From NCBI RefSeq assembly GCF_003797945.1, contig NZ_RKKU01000009.1, positions 1 to 64,000 of the forward strand: 64,000 bases of DNA. The letters are read 5' to 3'. A program made the position numbers and the translations under genes. Positions 47,970 to 58,799 of this stretch are shown here, one piece after another. This DNA is from Pseudomonas neustonica. Its GTDB lineage: Bacteria; Pseudomonadota; Gammaproteobacteria; Pseudomonadales; Pseudomonadaceae. Position 1 is the stretch's first letter. Each line of letters opens with the position of its first letter. The notes under the pieces were generated by a model that was not told the origin of the DNA, made no database searches, and saw only the letters and a program-made list of their open reading frames with translations.

Positions 47970-49161
47970 CGCCGGCCTCCGACTGTTTAGCCGCAGAGGC
48001 AGAACGTCGATTCTGAATATAAGTAGCCAAGCTTTGCTGCAGCGGCGCCAACTCAGGCGGATTCAAGCTCACCGCCTGCTCATGCAGCTCCTGCAATTGC
48101 TTCTGCATGCCCTGAACCTGCGAATTTTTCAGCTCGAAATACTGCGACAACATCTTTTCAGCCTGTGTCAGGCTAGCTTGATACACCTCAGTCTCGCCGC
48201 GCAGGGCCGCCCATTGAGCTTGCTCCATGGTCAACTGCAAGGTGCGCTGGACGCGCTGCATCTCAGCTTCGTCCAGCAGAGGCGTAATCACCTTGCCGCG
48301 CTGGAAATCAACCCTGACATAGCGCTCCAGGCGCATCAGCACGCGATCCCAACGATCGCGGCGCTGCAGGCGATCAGCGTATTCTTCTTCAGTTGAAACT
48401 TCATCCGGATCAAACTCGGGGACCGGTAACAGCACCAAGCGCTCAACCTGGTCACGCAGCGCGGCAAGACGCAGAAAGACACCAGGACGATCCAGCTCCG
48501 GTAGACCTTCAAGCTGTGCCTGGTATTGCGCCAACTGTTGACGAACGCCGTAGAGCCCACTGTCCGGCATCGACTTGAGGATGCCATCTACCGTACCCAG
48601 CAGCTCGCGCGCCGCGTTTACATCCTGCACCGCCAGCAAGCGCAGCGAAGCCAGGCGCAACAGATATTGAGCTTCAGCCAGCTTCCAGTCTTCTCGACCA
48701 TCACCCTGCAATATATCCAGTCGCTCGCCGATGGCTTGCTGACTGCGCTGCATTTCTGCTACCAGCCGCTGCATGGACTGCCAGTCATCGCCCTGTGGCA
48801 CGCCTTCCAGGCGGCCATTCATTTGCTGCAAGCGCTGCTCACCGCCCGCCTGCACTTGCTCGAGCAAGACTTGCATCTGCACTTGCTGTGCCTGGCGCTG
48901 CTGCCACTGCCACAGACTAAAGCCAAGAGCTACAAGAGCAACCAACAGTGCCAACCAGCCTAGCCCCCGCCCATTACCGGGAGATTTGGCCCTGGGCGGC
49001 ACGCCAGGCTTGGCTGGCTTACGAACGGCATCCGGCTTGGCCGCGGACGCAGACGTCTTCGACTCTGCCTTGTCATTCGAGGCCGCTGGTGCAGATGATG
49101 GTTCTGCAGCGCTCGACGCTGTGCCGTTATCCGTTTTGTTATTCGATTCTGTTGGTTCCAC
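47962..49161 (-). CDS. hemX: HemX-like uroporphyrinogen-III C-methyltransferase family protein
   Basis: This 399-residue protein has a Thr/Ser/Ala/Lys-rich cytoplasmic start (about 1-65), one transmembrane helix (LGWLALLVALVALGFSLWQW at about 67-86), a Gln-rich coiled coil (about 90-145) and a helical periplasmic domain (DWKLAEAQYLLRLASLRL). It does not show the SAM-binding motifs of true CobA-type methyltransferases. It starts at GTG 49161 with GGGGAAAGG upstream, 11 bp after hemD, and overlaps hemY. Confidence 0.92.
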   Translation of the reverse strand: MEPTESNNKTDNGTASSAAEPSSAPAASNDKAESKTSASAAKPDAVRKPAKPGVPPRAKSPGNGRGLGWLALLVALVALGFSLWQWQQRQAQQVQMQVLLEQVQAGGEQRLQQMNGRLEGVPQGDDWQSMQRLVAEMQRSQQAIGERLDILQGDGREDWKLAEAQYLLRLASLRLLAVQDVNAARELLGTVDGILKSMPDSGLYGVRQQLAQYQAQLEGLPELDRPGVFLRLAALRDQVERLVLLPVPEFDPDEVSTEEEYADRLQRRDRWDRVLMRLERYVRVDFQRGKVITPLLDEAEMQRVQRTLQLTMEQAQWAALRGETEVYQASLTQAEKMLSQYFELKNSQVQGMQKQLQELHEQAVSLNPPELAPLQQSLATYIQNRRSASAAKQSEAGDE

Positions 49162-49172
49162 GCCTTTCCCCT

Positions 49173-49934
49173 TTAGTCCTTCAGCGGGTGTGCCCGCACA
49201 GCCTCGACGATGGCTGCATCATCTGCACCCTTGCAGATTACTACATCGTGACACCCAAGGTCAGTGGCCTGTGCCGCAACCCTGGCACTCGGCACCCAGC
49301 AGCGCCAATTGCGCTGGCGCTCCCAGTCGGCGCCCGCCGCCTCGTGCCAATACAGTAACGACTGGCTACTGAGCACCACTATTCCACCAACGCCCCGCGC
49401 AGCCATGAGCGACAGCCCGCTAGACAAACCTTCTGCGACGCGCCGCTCATAGAGTTCAAGATAGTCGACCTTACCGCCTGCAGCGCGAACCTGATCGGCG
49501 AGATGCTCGCGACCACCCAGGCCACGCCATATCAAGACCTTAAGGTCCGCACGAGAAAAATGCGCCTGCCATAGCGGCAACCGCAGCAATGCTTCGCTGT
49601 CCTGACCATCACCTGGCAACTGCACCGGCAAACCAAACTGCTGCAGCGGCTTGGCACTGCCGGGGCCCACCGCCAGCCAGTCGATACCGACCGGCGTCTG
49701 CGGCCAATACTGATCCAGTCGCTGCAGACCCAGGATCGCCGCCAGCCGACTGACGACGATAACCACCTGATAGCGGTCAAGCTCGAGCATCAACCGACGC
49801 TGTTCGCCCGTCTCAGTGAGGGGCGCAAGCTCCAGTAGTGGCAGGCTTTCACTGCTAACACCCTGCTGCTGGAGCTGTTCGGCCAGCCGCTGATTATCCT
49901 CCTGCTGACGAGTGAGCAACACGGACTTACTCAC
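49173..49934 (-). CDS. hemD: Uroporphyrinogen-III synthase HemD
   Basis: This 253-residue two-lobed enzyme cyclises hydroxymethylbilane with inversion of ring D. Family pattern rather than motif supports it: [18 protein letters not shown] at the start, [19 protein letters not shown], and [16 protein letters not shown] in the C half. HemD sequences are weakly conserved, but the position between hemC (four-base overlap) and hemX is decisive. Confidence 0.92.
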   Translation of the reverse strand: MSKSVLLTRQQEDNQRLAEQLQQQGVSSESLPLLELAPLTETGEQRRLMLELDRYQVVIVVSRLAAILGLQRLDQYWPQTPVGIDWLAVGPGSAKPLQQFGLPVQLPGDGQDSEALLRLPLWQAHFSRADLKVLIWRGLGGREHLADQVRAAGGKVDYLELYERRVAEGLSSGLSLMAARGVGGIVVLSSQSLLYWHEAAGADWERQRNWRCWVPSARVAAQATDLGCHDVVICKGADDAAIVEAVRAHPLKD

Positions 49935-50869
49935 CGCGGCGGCTCACCTTCATAGACGGCGTCGAGGATGGCTTGCGCGCCTTGGCCAAGCAAATCCTCG
50001 GCGACCGAAATACCCAATGCTTCAGGATCGGACTCGGCTCCAACCGCTTCAGCCCGGAGCAGGCGGGTTCCATCCGGATCGCCAACCAGCCCACGCAGCC
50101 ATATTTCCCCATTGGCACGTTCGGCATAGCAGGCGATGGGTACCTGACACCCGCCGTTAAGGCGAGTATTCAACGCTCGTTCCGCGCGCACACGCAACGC
50201 GCTGTCTTCATCGTTCATCTGCGCCAGCAGCGCATGCAACTGCGTATCGCTGGTGCGACACTCAATGCCGACTGCGCCCTGGCCACCGGCCGGCAAACTT
50301 TCTTCCGGCGGCATGGCATAACGTATGCGGGAATCAAAACCCAAGCGCATCAAACCGGCCGCGGCCAGAATGATCGCGTCGTACTCGCCAGCATCCAGCT
50401 TGGCCAGACGCGTATTCACGTTGCCGCGCAAGAAACGCACTGTCAGATCTGGGCGACGCGCCATCAGCTGCGCTTGCCGCCGCAAACTGGAAGTCCCGAC
50501 GACACTGCCTGCCGGCATCGCATCAACCTTGTCGTGATGATTCGACACAAAGGCATCGCGCGGATCTTCACGCTCGCAAATCGCATAAAGCCCAAGGCCT
50601 TCGGGAAATTGCATGGGCACATCCTTCATGGAGTGCACGGCAAGATCGGCTTCGTCATTGATGATCGCCGTTTCCAGCTCCTTGACGAACAGGCCCTTAC
50701 CGCCAATTTTGGCTAACGGCGAGTCAAGTAGCTGATCGCCACGGCTGACCATGGGCACCAGGCTAACCTGCACGGAAGGATCGAGTTGTTCGAGGCGCGC
50801 TTTGACGTATTCGGCCTGCCACAGGGCCAAAGCGCTCTTGCGGGTGGCAATTCGCAGATGTCGAGTCAT
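49931..50869 (-). CDS. hemC: Hydroxymethylbilane synthase HemC
   Basis: This 312-residue porphobilinogen deaminase has the dipyrromethane-carrying cysteine C241 in [15 protein letters not shown] and the catalytic D83 in HSMKDVPM. The start [20 protein letters not shown] is standard. ATG 50869 is chosen over a start seven codons upstream. It begins the hemC-hemD-hemX-hemY operon 72 bp after algR, the algR-hemC order known from P. aeruginosa. Confidence 0.97.
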   Translation of the reverse strand: MTRHLRIATRKSALALWQAEYVKARLEQLDPSVQVSLVPMVSRGDQLLDSPLAKIGGKGLFVKELETAIINDEADLAVHSMKDVPMQFPEGLGLYAICEREDPRDAFVSNHHDKVDAMPAGSVVGTSSLRRQAQLMARRPDLTVRFLRGNVNTRLAKLDAGEYDAIILAAAGLMRLGFDSRIRYAMPPEESLPAGGQGAVGIECRTSDTQLHALLAQMNDEDSALRVRAERALNTRLNGGCQVPIACYAERANGEIWLRGLVGDPDGTRLLRAEAVGAESDPEALGISVAEDLLGQGAQAILDAVYEGEPPR

Positions 50870-50941
50870 GGGATTCTCATTAAAAACCAACCTGCATGAT
50901 ACGCCATGACCTTCCGGGCATCCATGCGGGTCGCTGACGCA

Positions 50942-51697
50942 TCACTTTTGCAGATGATCCATCAAACGGCGCACCCCCGGCACGTGGCGGCGACTGACCG
51001 TCAGAGTCTCGCCCTCAAGATCCCTCAGGCGTAATTCGGAATGGCCCATGGCCGTGCGCTGAAGGCATTCGATGCGCCGGCGCGCCACCAGTGCGTTGCG
51101 ATGAATACGGACAAACTCGTCGCCAAACTCTTCTTCCAGCGACTTTAGCGGCTCGTCAAGCAGGACCTCGCCGCCGAGATGGCGCAAGGTGACGTACTTG
51201 TGGTCGGCAATAAAATAGAGCACATCCTCAATCGGGATGAGTTCAATACCCTTACGTGTACGTGCGCTGATGTGACTACGCGCCTGCCCGGTTTCACCTT
51301 GGTCACTGGCTTTGCCAAGGCTCGCCAGTTGCATGCGATTAGGCCGCTGTGCCTTGGCCAGCGCGCTGGCCAGATCTTCGCTACGCACCGGTTTCAGCAG
51401 ATAGCCCACCGCGCTGACCGCGAATGCATCCAGTGCGTATTCACCATGCGCGGTACAAAAGACCACGGCGGGCGCGTCACTGCTTTCACAGAGCTTTGCG
51501 GCCGCTTGCAAGCCATCCAGGCCAGGCATGCGAATGTCCAGCAGCAGGATATCCGGCCGCAACTCTGCTACCAAGCGCAGAGTCTCGTGACCATTACTGG
51601 CCATATCTGGCAGGACCTGATAGCCAGGCAGCGCGCTAACCAGCCGGGCCAGGCGCTCGCGCGCCAAGGGTTCATCGTCAGCGATCAGTACTTTCAT
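50942..51697 (-). CDS. algR: Response regulator AlgR (LytTR)
   Basis: This 251-residue regulator has an N-terminal receiver (D7, D8, phosphoacceptor D54 in LLLDIRMPGLDG, and K102 in LLKPV) and a C-terminal LytTR DNA-binding domain (about 145-250) with ISARTRKGIELIPIEDVLYF and VRIHRNALVARR. AlgR controls alginate, twitching and virulence genes in P. aeruginosa. It follows the AlgZ sensor by three bases. The neighbours algZ upstream and hemC downstream match the known cluster. Confidence 0.96.
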   Translation of the reverse strand: MKVLIADDEPLARERLARLVSALPGYQVLPDMASNGHETLRLVAELRPDILLLDIRMPGLDGLQAAAKLCESSDAPAVVFCTAHGEYALDAFAVSAVGYLLKPVRSEDLASALAKAQRPNRMQLASLGKASDQGETGQARSHISARTRKGIELIPIEDVLYFIADHKYVTLRHLGGEVLLDEPLKSLEEEFGDEFVRIHRNALVARRRIECLQRTAMGHSELRLRDLEGETLTVSRRHVPGVRRLMDHLQK

Positions 51698-51700
51698 GCC

Positions 51701-52783
51701 TCAATGACTTCTCTGCTGTAGTGAAGACGTTTGCCTACAAGGATAGACCAGCCTGCTGAAGAAGCATGAGCCCTCACGCCAAAGCTCGACCTTAGCCTCT
51801 TCACCGAACAGCGTCTGCAAGCGTGCACGGATATTCTCCATCGCCATCCGCGCACCCTGATGATTGCCCGTTTCTTCAGGACAGGTGTTACGCACCATAA
51901 GTTCAACCTGCTGATCGGCGTACTCGGCAGTGATAACAATTTCGCCGCCATCAAGTCGCGGTTGCAGCCCATGCAGAATGGCGTTCTCCAGCAGGGGCTG
52001 CAACGTCAACAATGGCATGGGTGTGGCATCCGGCAAGGACGCCACGTGCCAGATAACGCGCATACGGTCGCCCAGACGGTACTGTTCTATACGTAAATAG
52101 CCTTCGCATAAGCGTCGCTCCTCAGCCCAGGTCGCCAGACTGTCGGCACTACCCAGATTGGCACGAAAAAGATCGGAAAGATCCAGCACCGACTGCTCCG
52201 CCTTGTCCGGGTCGCTGGCAATAAGGCTGACTATGCTGTTGAGGCTGTTGAACAGAAAGTGCGGACGGATTCGCGATTGCAGCGCCTGCAGGCGAGAACG
52301 CAACTCGGCCTGACTTTGGCGCTGCCACTGCTGCTGCAAATAAAAATAACGCAGCAGTAGACTGGTCATGATCAGCGCGATCACGCCGTGGCGGAGCAAT
52401 TGCTCGGTTTGCCAGTGAAAGGGGCCTGACATACCACGATAGACAATCCAGTCACCTATTACCGTAAAGCCGAGCGTCAATCCCACGACCACGGCAAAGC
52501 AAGCCGCAATCGCCAACCCCAGCGGTCGGCGCTGCATCCAGCTGCGCAGGCGACAAAGCAACGCCGCCGAGAGCAATACCACCCATTGTACGAACAAAGA
52601 GGCCATTGCCAGCCCCAGCCAGTTGAAGCCATCTACTGCCGGCTGCGCCAAAACCCAGACCAGCACCACCAGTTGCGCCAACACCACCAGGGTAAAAACG
52701 GCAACAGACGAGCACAGGTCGGGGAGGAAAAAATCTTCCCCGGCATAAGGTTGCTTGAGCAAGGACCAGAATCCGTTCTTCAT
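51701..52783 (-). CDS. algZ: Sensor histidine kinase AlgZ/FimS
   Basis: This 360-residue kinase-type sensor has about four to five helices (about 20-155), then a His_kinase domain (LytS type) with RIRPHFLFNSLNSIVSLI carrying the candidate phosphorylated histidine, and a C-terminal ATPase-like region (LLTLQPLLENAILHGL, with N). ATG 52783 was chosen because the upstream extension lacks similarity and the length fits FimS; a GTG/TTG-type start further up cannot be excluded. It partners AlgR and is divergent from argH. Confidence 0.93.
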   Translation of the reverse strand: MKNGFWSLLKQPYAGEDFFLPDLCSSVAVFTLVVLAQLVVLVWVLAQPAVDGFNWLGLAMASLFVQWVVLLSAALLCRLRSWMQRRPLGLAIAACFAVVVGLTLGFTVIGDWIVYRGMSGPFHWQTEQLLRHGVIALIMTSLLLRYFYLQQQWQRQSQAELRSRLQALQSRIRPHFLFNSLNSIVSLIASDPDKAEQSVLDLSDLFRANLGSADSLATWAEERRLCEGYLRIEQYRLGDRMRVIWHVASLPDATPMPLLTLQPLLENAILHGLQPRLDGGEIVITAEYADQQVELMVRNTCPEETGNHQGARMAMENIRARLQTLFGEEAKVELWREGSCFFSRLVYPCRQTSSLQQRSH

Positions 52784-52869
52784 TACCCAAGTGTCTGCCA
52801 GCCGGACGCCATCGCGCAAGCGTGAAATGATATGCTATGGGCTTTTACTTGCCGCGGAAAAACCGACAT

Positions 52870-54264
52870 ATGAGCCAAGACCAGACAACAAATCAATCCT
52901 GGGGTGGCCGGTTCAGCGAACCGGTTGATGCCTTCGTCGCCCGCTTTACCGCCTCGGTGGATTTCGACAAGCGCCTTTACAAGCACGACATCCAGGGTTC
53001 CATCGCCCACGCCACCATGCTGGCTCAAGTCGGCGTACTCAGCGATGCCGAGCGCGACACCATTATCGAAGGCCTGCGCGCGATCCAGACTGACATTGAA
53101 AACGGCCAGTTCGACTGGCGTGTCGAGCTGGAAGATGTGCACATGAACATCGAAGCCCAGCTGACCGACCGTATCGGCATCACCGGCAAGAAGCTGCATA
53201 CCGGACGCTCACGCAACGACCAGGTAGCAACCGACATTCGCCTTTGGCTGCGCGAAGAAATCGACATCATCCTGGTTGAGCTCGCGCGACTGCAAACCGG
53301 CCTGCTCGACCAGGCTGAGCGCCACAATGCGATCATTATGCCCGGCTTTACTCACCTGCAAACCGCACAGCCAGTGACCTTCGGCCATCATCTGCTGGCC
53401 TGGTTCGAGATGCTCAGCCGTGACCGTGAGCGTCTTCTGGACTGCCGCAAGCGCGTCAACCGCATGCCTCTGGGTAGCGCGGCACTCGCCGGTACCACCT
53501 ATCCGATTGACCGCAATATCACCTGCGAGCTACTCGGTTTTGACGCCGTTTCCGGCAACTCGCTGGACGGGGTATCCGACCGCGACTTTGCCATCGAATT
53601 CTGCGCTGCTGCTGCTCTAGCAATGATGCACTTGTCACGCTTCTCTGAAGAGCTGGTGCTCTGGACCAGCGCACAATTCAATTTTATAGAACTGCCCGAC
53701 CGCTTCTGCACCGGCTCCTCGATCATGCCGCAGAAGAAAAATCCGGACGTCCCTGAGTTGGTGCGCGGCAAGTCCGGGCGTGTTTACGGTCACCTGATGG
53801 GCCTGCTGACCCTGATGAAAAGCCAGCCACTGGCCTACAACAAGGACAACCAGGAAGACAAAGAGCCGCTGTTTGATGCGGTCGATACCCTGCGTGACAG
53901 CTTGCGCGCCTTCGCCGACATGATCCCGGCCATCCAGCCACGCGTAGAGGTTATGCGTGAAGCAGCACTGCGCGGCTTCTCAACCGCGACCGACCTTGCC
54001 GACTATCTGGTGCGTAAAGGCCTGCCATTCCGGGACTGCCACGAGATCGTAGGTCACGCGGTCAAGTACGGTGTAGACCACAAGAAAGACTTGGCAGAAA
54101 TGAGCTTGGCAGAGCTACGCCAGTTCAGCGACCAGATTGAACAGGACGTATTTGAGGTATTGACGCTGGAGGGGTCGGTAAACGCGCGCGACCATATCGG
54201 CGGAACAGCACCGGCTCAGGTGCTCGCTGCGGTAACGCGTGGCCGCGAGCAGCTAAACCGCTGA
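52870..54264 (+). CDS. argH: Argininosuccinate lyase ArgH
   Basis: This 464-residue fumarase-superfamily enzyme splits argininosuccinate into arginine and fumarate. The signature [20 protein letters not shown] carries the catalytic serine loop, with [19 protein letters not shown] earlier and [17 protein letters not shown] between. ATG 52870 gives the standard start [18 protein letters not shown]. It is divergent from algZ, as in P. aeruginosa, and ends in a strong terminator. Confidence 0.97.
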   Translation: MSQDQTTNQSWGGRFSEPVDAFVARFTASVDFDKRLYKHDIQGSIAHATMLAQVGVLSDAERDTIIEGLRAIQTDIENGQFDWRVELEDVHMNIEAQLTDRIGITGKKLHTGRSRNDQVATDIRLWLREEIDIILVELARLQTGLLDQAERHNAIIMPGFTHLQTAQPVTFGHHLLAWFEMLSRDRERLLDCRKRVNRMPLGSAALAGTTYPIDRNITCELLGFDAVSGNSLDGVSDRDFAIEFCAAAALAMMHLSRFSEELVLWTSAQFNFIELPDRFCTGSSIMPQKKNPDVPELVRGKSGRVYGHLMGLLTLMKSQPLAYNKDNQEDKEPLFDAVDTLRDSLRAFADMIPAIQPRVEVMREAALRGFSTATDLADYLVRKGLPFRDCHEIVGHAVKYGVDHKKDLAEMSLAELRQFSDQIEQDVFEVLTLEGSVNARDHIGGTAPAQVLAAVTRGREQLNR

Positions 54265-54307
54265 CTAAAGTGCGCCGCGCCAAGCGGCGCCACTTGTTAC
54301 TGCGCAC

Positions 54308-54345
54308 AAAAAAGCCCGCCGGACATACGTTCGGCGGGCTTTTTA
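54308..54345. terminator. Bidirectional terminator between argH and the PPC lipoprotein gene
   Basis: AAAAGCCCGCCG (54310-54321) and CGGCGGGCTTTT (54332-54343) form a 12-pair stem with A and T runs on the two sides, so it can end transcription of both convergent genes. Confidence 0.9.
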
Positions 54346-54356
54346 ATGGCTAACAA

Positions 54357-55715
54357 CTAGCCCTCGTCTGTCTGCTCGACCGACAACACATAGTCACCTG
54401 TTTTGCCGTTTTCATAAGACTTGGCCGTCAAACGGTAGCTGCCAGCGTCCAGATAACGACCGATACGCGAGTTGGTACCACCGGCACCATCGTCATCCTC
54501 AAGATCCATACCTTGACCTTCCATGTGCAGCACGGCATCAAAGTCGGATGAGACCAGATCAACTTGGTAAAAACCCGGCTCGCTGATGACCAGCGTGACC
54601 TGGCTACCTTGGTCACCGCGCAAACGTCCGGCTACCGCTTCTCCAGGGCGAACGCGGTCACTTCGACTGCTGACCGCCCGCACAGAGCTGGTCAGCGTAA
54701 ACAAGCCTGCGGCGCCGTTCACGGTAGACGCGGAGATACGATAATTACCGGGCTGAACCAACGCGGTAATTTGGGCATCATAATTATCGCCGCTATCGTC
54801 ATCCTCAGCATTAACACTCGGGCCTTGCAGCTTCAGGTAGCTATCCACATCACTGGAACTCATATTGACACGGAGCAGAGCGCGTTCGGTGATGTTTATC
54901 CGGTAATGCTTCTCACCGCTATCGGCCAAACCGTTAATGGTCTGACCTACACTAATTTCACCACCGTTGGTTAGCTCCACCCCCTCAGGTAATGCCTTGC
55001 GACCAACCTGCAAATCGTAAGTACCTTCCGGTGGCTGATCTAGAGCGGTGGCGGTAACTGTGTAAGTAATACCTGGCTGCAATTGTGTTACCAGCTGTGA
55101 GTCGGTTGACTGGGCAGTATCGTCATTTTCCAACTCCAGGCCACCACCGCTGAGCTTGAGGACAGTATCAAGCTCACTTGATCCCAGGTTGATCTCATAC
55201 AGCCCCGCCTCGCCAACAGTGAGCTGGTAGTCGTTGGCGTTTTGATTACGAGACAACAGACCGAATACAGATTCATCAACCTGCAGATCGCCGCCATTTT
55301 GTGCGGTAATCGTATCCAGCTCTAGCGTAAATGGACCATAACCATTATCCGAGCCACCACTAACACCCAGTCGATACTTGCCCGTTGTTTCCGGAGCCAG
55401 GTGCAGAGACCCTTGGCTTGGACCTCCTACAAGTTGACCTCTGTCATCGACCAGCGTCAGGACGGCATTTTCCAACGCGCCAGTCTGACGCACACGAACT
55501 AACTCGCCCGCCTTAAGATTTAGGTAAAAGGACTGATAACGCGAGCCATCATTAACGTTGATTGGGCTTGAACTGGTTATTTCGCCCTGCAGGCGAGAAG
55601 GTTCAGTGCTGGAGACATTAGTCGCTGCATTCATGCCAGCACAACCCGAAAGGGCAACGGCCAAGCCGAGTGCGAGAGTGGTACGAGAGAACGGAAAGCT
55701 AAGAGAAGACCGCAT
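54357..55715 (-). CDS. PPC-domain lipoprotein with repeated acidic units
   Basis: This 452-residue exported protein has a lipobox LAVALSGC (C25). The rest is beta-rich with several pre-peptidase C-terminal (PPC)-like units. Three units share a pattern of 'Y/L.V.L.SSD.D..L.L.G...LEDDD': LELENDDTAQS, VNAEDDDSGDN and MDLEDDDGAGG. The acidic loops could bind calcium. ATG 55715 has GAAGGA upstream; an earlier frame opening is unsupported. It stands alone downstream of aguA. No catalytic domain is visible, so a surface, adhesion or inhibitor role is open. Confidence 0.75.
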   Translation of the reverse strand: MRSSLSFPFSRTTLALGLAVALSGCAGMNAATNVSSTEPSRLQGEITSSSPINVNDGSRYQSFYLNLKAGELVRVRQTGALENAVLTLVDDRGQLVGGPSQGSLHLAPETTGKYRLGVSGGSDNGYGPFTLELDTITAQNGGDLQVDESVFGLLSRNQNANDYQLTVGEAGLYEINLGSSELDTVLKLSGGGLELENDDTAQSTDSQLVTQLQPGITYTVTATALDQPPEGTYDLQVGRKALPEGVELTNGGEISVGQTINGLADSGEKHYRINITERALLRVNMSSSDVDSYLKLQGPSVNAEDDDSGDNYDAQITALVQPGNYRISASTVNGAAGLFTLTSSVRAVSSRSDRVRPGEAVAGRLRGDQGSQVTLVISEPGFYQVDLVSSDFDAVLHMEGQGMDLEDDDGAGGTNSRIGRYLDAGSYRLTAKSYENGKTGDYVLSVEQTDEG

Positions 55716-55858
55716 GCAAAATCCTTCTGGAAGTTGAAACATCCTGAGCAAGTGCCAAAAAGACACCCTTGCCGCGCTAGTGAAGAAAGGAAGATTATGC
55801 CCCATCTGGCAGTGGTCGCTCCACTACCGGTTCTGGGTATGTGCGCCACTCCCGTTTT

Positions 55859-56959
55859 CTAGCCTGATATTGGCTGTTGCTGGGTAATACAGTGGATATT
55901 GCCACCACCAAGCAATATCTCACGCCCGGGCACAGTCACGACTCGCCGTTCAGGAAACAGTCTCTGCAATATTTCCAGCGCCACCTCATCCTGCGGATCG
56001 TCAAAAGCAGGAGCAACGACGCCATCATTGACGATAAGGAAGTTGACGTAGGAGCCGGCCAGCTGAATTGCGGGGTCACGCGGCTGACTGCCGGGTACAA
56101 CAGCCACACCGGCACACTCTTGCTGCGTCGCAAAGAGGGGGCCCGGGATAGGTATACGATGAACCAGCAACTCCCGCCCCTGAGCATCACGCTCAGTTTC
56201 AAGCACCCTGGCAGCAGCCTGGCAACGATCGTAATTGGGGTTGGACTCGTCATCGGTCCAGGCTAGCAACACCTCACCGGGCCTGACGAAGCAGCAAAAG
56301 TTGTCGACGTGCCCATCGGTCTCATCATTGTAGAGGCCGGATGGGAGCCAAATAACCTTGCTCACACCCAAGTGATCCGCCAACAAGAGTTCAATCTCTT
56401 CACGCTGTAAGTGCGGATTACGGTTGGCGTTAAGCAGGCACTCCTCCGTGGTTAACAGCGTCCCCTCGCCGTCAACGTGAAAAGAGCCACCCTCGAGCAC
56501 AAAACCCTCGGTGCGATAACGCGGGCAACGCTCAAGCGCCAGAATCTTGTCTGCCACCTGATCATCCAGCGCCCAATCTGCATAAAGCCCGCCGTTGTCA
56601 CCGCCCCAAGCGTTGAAGGTCCAGTCAACGCCGCGCAGGCCACCCTGACCATTGACCACGAAACTCGGGCCAGTATCGCGCACCCAGGCATCATTGCTGC
56701 TCAACTCTATGACCCGAATGCCTGGATGATCGAGCACTGCCGCGGCAGCGGCATACTGCTGCGCACTGGCGCAAACAGTCACGGGTTCGAAGCCGGCAAT
56801 CGCCTTGGCCACCTCGGCAAAAGCCGTCTGCGCCGGCGCAGCCTGCTCACGCCAGTTATCCGGTCGCTCGGGCCAGATCATCCAGGTCTGGCTATGCGGT
56901 GCCCATTCAGCGGGCATGGAGTAACCATCCTGACGAGGTGTGCTATGCAGGGTATACAT
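55859..56959 (-). CDS. aguA: Agmatine deiminase AguA
   Basis: This 366-residue guanidino-group-modifying enzyme converts agmatine to N-carbamoylputrescine. The nucleophile is C357 in [33 protein letters not shown] at the start, [17 protein letters not shown] and [20 protein letters not shown] are family blocks. It follows aguB after six bases in one operon and feeds the putrescine route encoded nearby. Confidence 0.96.
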   Translation of the reverse strand: MYTLHSTPRQDGYSMPAEWAPHSQTWMIWPERPDNWREQAAPAQTAFAEVAKAIAGFEPVTVCASAQQYAAAAAVLDHPGIRVIELSSNDAWVRDTGPSFVVNGQGGLRGVDWTFNAWGGDNGGLYADWALDDQVADKILALERCPRYRTEGFVLEGGSFHVDGEGTLLTTEECLLNANRNPHLQREEIELLLADHLGVSKVIWLPSGLYNDETDGHVDNFCCFVRPGEVLLAWTDDESNPNYDRCQAAARVLETERDAQGRELLVHRIPIPGPLFATQQECAGVAVVPGSQPRDPAIQLAGSYVNFLIVNDGVVAPAFDDPQDEVALEILQRLFPERRVVTVPGREILLGGGNIHCITQQQPISG

Positions 56960-56965
56960 GGGCGT

Positions 56966-57844
56966 TCAGGACTCCAGTGAACCGTCTAACGTTTTAATCG
57001 GGCCATACAGGTTGGGCCGGCGATCACGGAATACGCCCCAAGCGCTGCGAATGTGTTCCAGTGCATCCAGATCGAACTCCTGCACCAGCACACCGGTGTC
57101 GGTTTCATTCAGTTCCTGCACCTTCTCACCAAATTGGTTAGCGATGAACGAGGAACCGTAGAAGGTGATGTCGTAGTCGCCCTGCACCTCCTTGCCAATG
57201 CGATTGCTGGCCACCAGCGGCATCAGGTTTGCGCCTGCATGCCCCTGTTGCACACGCTGCCAGTGATCACGCGAACTGATGCCGGGGTCGTGCGGCTCGC
57301 TGCCGATTGCGGTCGGATAGAACAGCACCTCGGCTCCCATCAGCGCCATGCTGCGGGCGCATTCCGGGAACCACTGATCCCAGCAGATACCCACGCCAAT
57401 CTTCGCGTAGCGGGTTTGCCACACCTTGAAACCGGTGTCACCGGGATTGAAGTAGTATTTTTCATGGTAGCCCGGGCCGTCCGGAATATGGCTCTTGCGG
57501 TAAACACCCAGGTTACTGCCGTCGGCATCAATAATGGCGATGCTGTTATAGCGCGCACGCCCCGCCAACTCAAAGAAGCTGATTGGTAACACCACGCTCA
57601 GTTCCTTCGCCAAGGCCTGGAAGTGAGCGATGGCGGGATTGTTGTCGACGGCTGTCGCCAGCTGTAAATAGTCCGCGTTGGGCTTTTGACAAAAATAGGG
57701 GGTTTCAAACAGCTCTTGAATCAGGATGATCTGCGCGCCTTGCGCAGCAGCATCACGCACCAGCTTTTCAGCTTGAGCAATATTGGCCTCACGATCCCAG
57801 GAACAGCTCATCTGGGTTGCAGCAACAGTGACGGTACGGGGCAT
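56966..57844 (-). CDS. aguB: N-carbamoylputrescine amidohydrolase AguB
   Basis: This 292-residue nitrilase-superfamily enzyme releases putrescine from N-carbamoylputrescine. The catalytic triad is E44 (IQELFETPYF), K117 (YRKSHIPDGPGYHEKYYF) and C154 (GICWDQWFPE). It is first in aguB-aguA. The AT-rich 175 bp before it, including ATATTCGATAAATAT, should contain the promoter, but no clear boxes were assigned. Confidence 0.96.
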   Translation of the reverse strand: MPRTVTVAATQMSCSWDREANIAQAEKLVRDAAAQGAQIILIQELFETPYFCQKPNADYLQLATAVDNNPAIAHFQALAKELSVVLPISFFELAGRARYNSIAIIDADGSNLGVYRKSHIPDGPGYHEKYYFNPGDTGFKVWQTRYAKIGVGICWDQWFPECARSMALMGAEVLFYPTAIGSEPHDPGISSRDHWQRVQQGHAGANLMPLVASNRIGKEVQGDYDITFYGSSFIANQFGEKVQELNETDTGVLVQEFDLDALEHIRSAWGVFRDRRPNLYGPIKTLDGSLES

Positions 57845-58019
57845 GTCTCACTCCTGATTGAGTAAATAAATCTCACTCTTTATATTCGATAAATATCGGC
57901 AAATCAATCAACCAAAAAACAAATATGAATAAAACAACACTTATATATCGATTTTTATCTGCCACAACAGCTACATCAAGGCGAAACGAATAGCCCGGCA
58001 GACGAATGCACAAGAACCA

Positions 58020-58799
58020 TCAAGCTTGGCGGCCATTATCGAGCGGATCTTGTCGATAAAAATCGGCCAGATGCTGGTAAACCTCTGGCCAAGTATGGCG
58101 CAGCAGCGCCGGGCGCTCAAAAAAGGTCTCGGACAGTACCGCAAAAAACTCCGCAGGCGCCTCCAGCGCGTAGGCGTCGATCGGCAGTGGCTGACCAGCC
58201 GCAGCGCGGTGACCCAGATCATCCCAGGCGGCAGTCATATCGCGCTTCCAGGCCGCCGGACTCATGCCGTGGTGTAAAGGCGGAGCTCCATTGGCGCCGT
58301 CATGCCGCATGTCCAGAGTATGCGCCAGCTCATGAATAACCACGTTATAGCCATCACGCTGACCGGACAACTGAACATCAGCCAGCGACAGCACCACCGG
58401 GCCGCGCAGCCAGGCCTGACCGCTCAGCGCACGTTCGCCCTCATGCACCACGCCCGCTTCATCTCGCCAGCTGTGCTCGGCCCGAAAAGGGCCGTCATAG
58501 AGAATCAGCGTATGCCAACGGTCATACCAGTCCAGCCCAAGCTCCAGTACCGGCACCACCGCCATACCGGCGATACGCAAACAGAGCTCATCACTGGCCT
58601 CGGCATCCCCCGCCGCGTGCAGATCCTTGCGCAGTAGTAGCCGCAGAGCCAGATCTTGTAGCTTGGCACGCCGCGCGTCGCTTAGACCTTGATAAACTGC
58701 CCAGTCGCCCAAAGCCTGCTGCCACAACTCAGGGCTGATATTCATCTCCGCCAACTGGCGATCTTCACGCCATTCGGCAAAACGTTTGAACAAACTCAT
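58020..58799 (-). CDS. mtfA: M90 family zinc metallopeptidase (MtfA-like)
   Basis: This 259-residue protein has the HExxH site at H156-E157-x2-H160 (VVIHELAHTLDMRHDGANG) with a later glutamate in LEAPAEFFAVLSETFF, as in MtfA/YeeI. MtfA binds the Mlc regulator in E. coli and has aminopeptidase activity. ATG 58799 has GGAG upstream and overlaps the TetR stop by four bases (ATGA); the longer frame is not supported. It sits between a TetR regulator and aguB in a polyamine cluster, which is unusual. Confidence 0.85.
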   Translation of the reverse strand: MSLFKRFAEWREDRQLAEMNISPELWQQALGDWAVYQGLSDARRAKLQDLALRLLLRKDLHAAGDAEASDELCLRIAGMAVVPVLELGLDWYDRWHTLILYDGPFRAEHSWRDEAGVVHEGERALSGQAWLRGPVVLSLADVQLSGQRDGYNVVIHELAHTLDMRHDGANGAPPLHHGMSPAAWKRDMTAAWDDLGHRAAAGQPLPIDAYALEAPAEFFAVLSETFFERPALLRHTWPEVYQHLADFYRQDPLDNGRQA

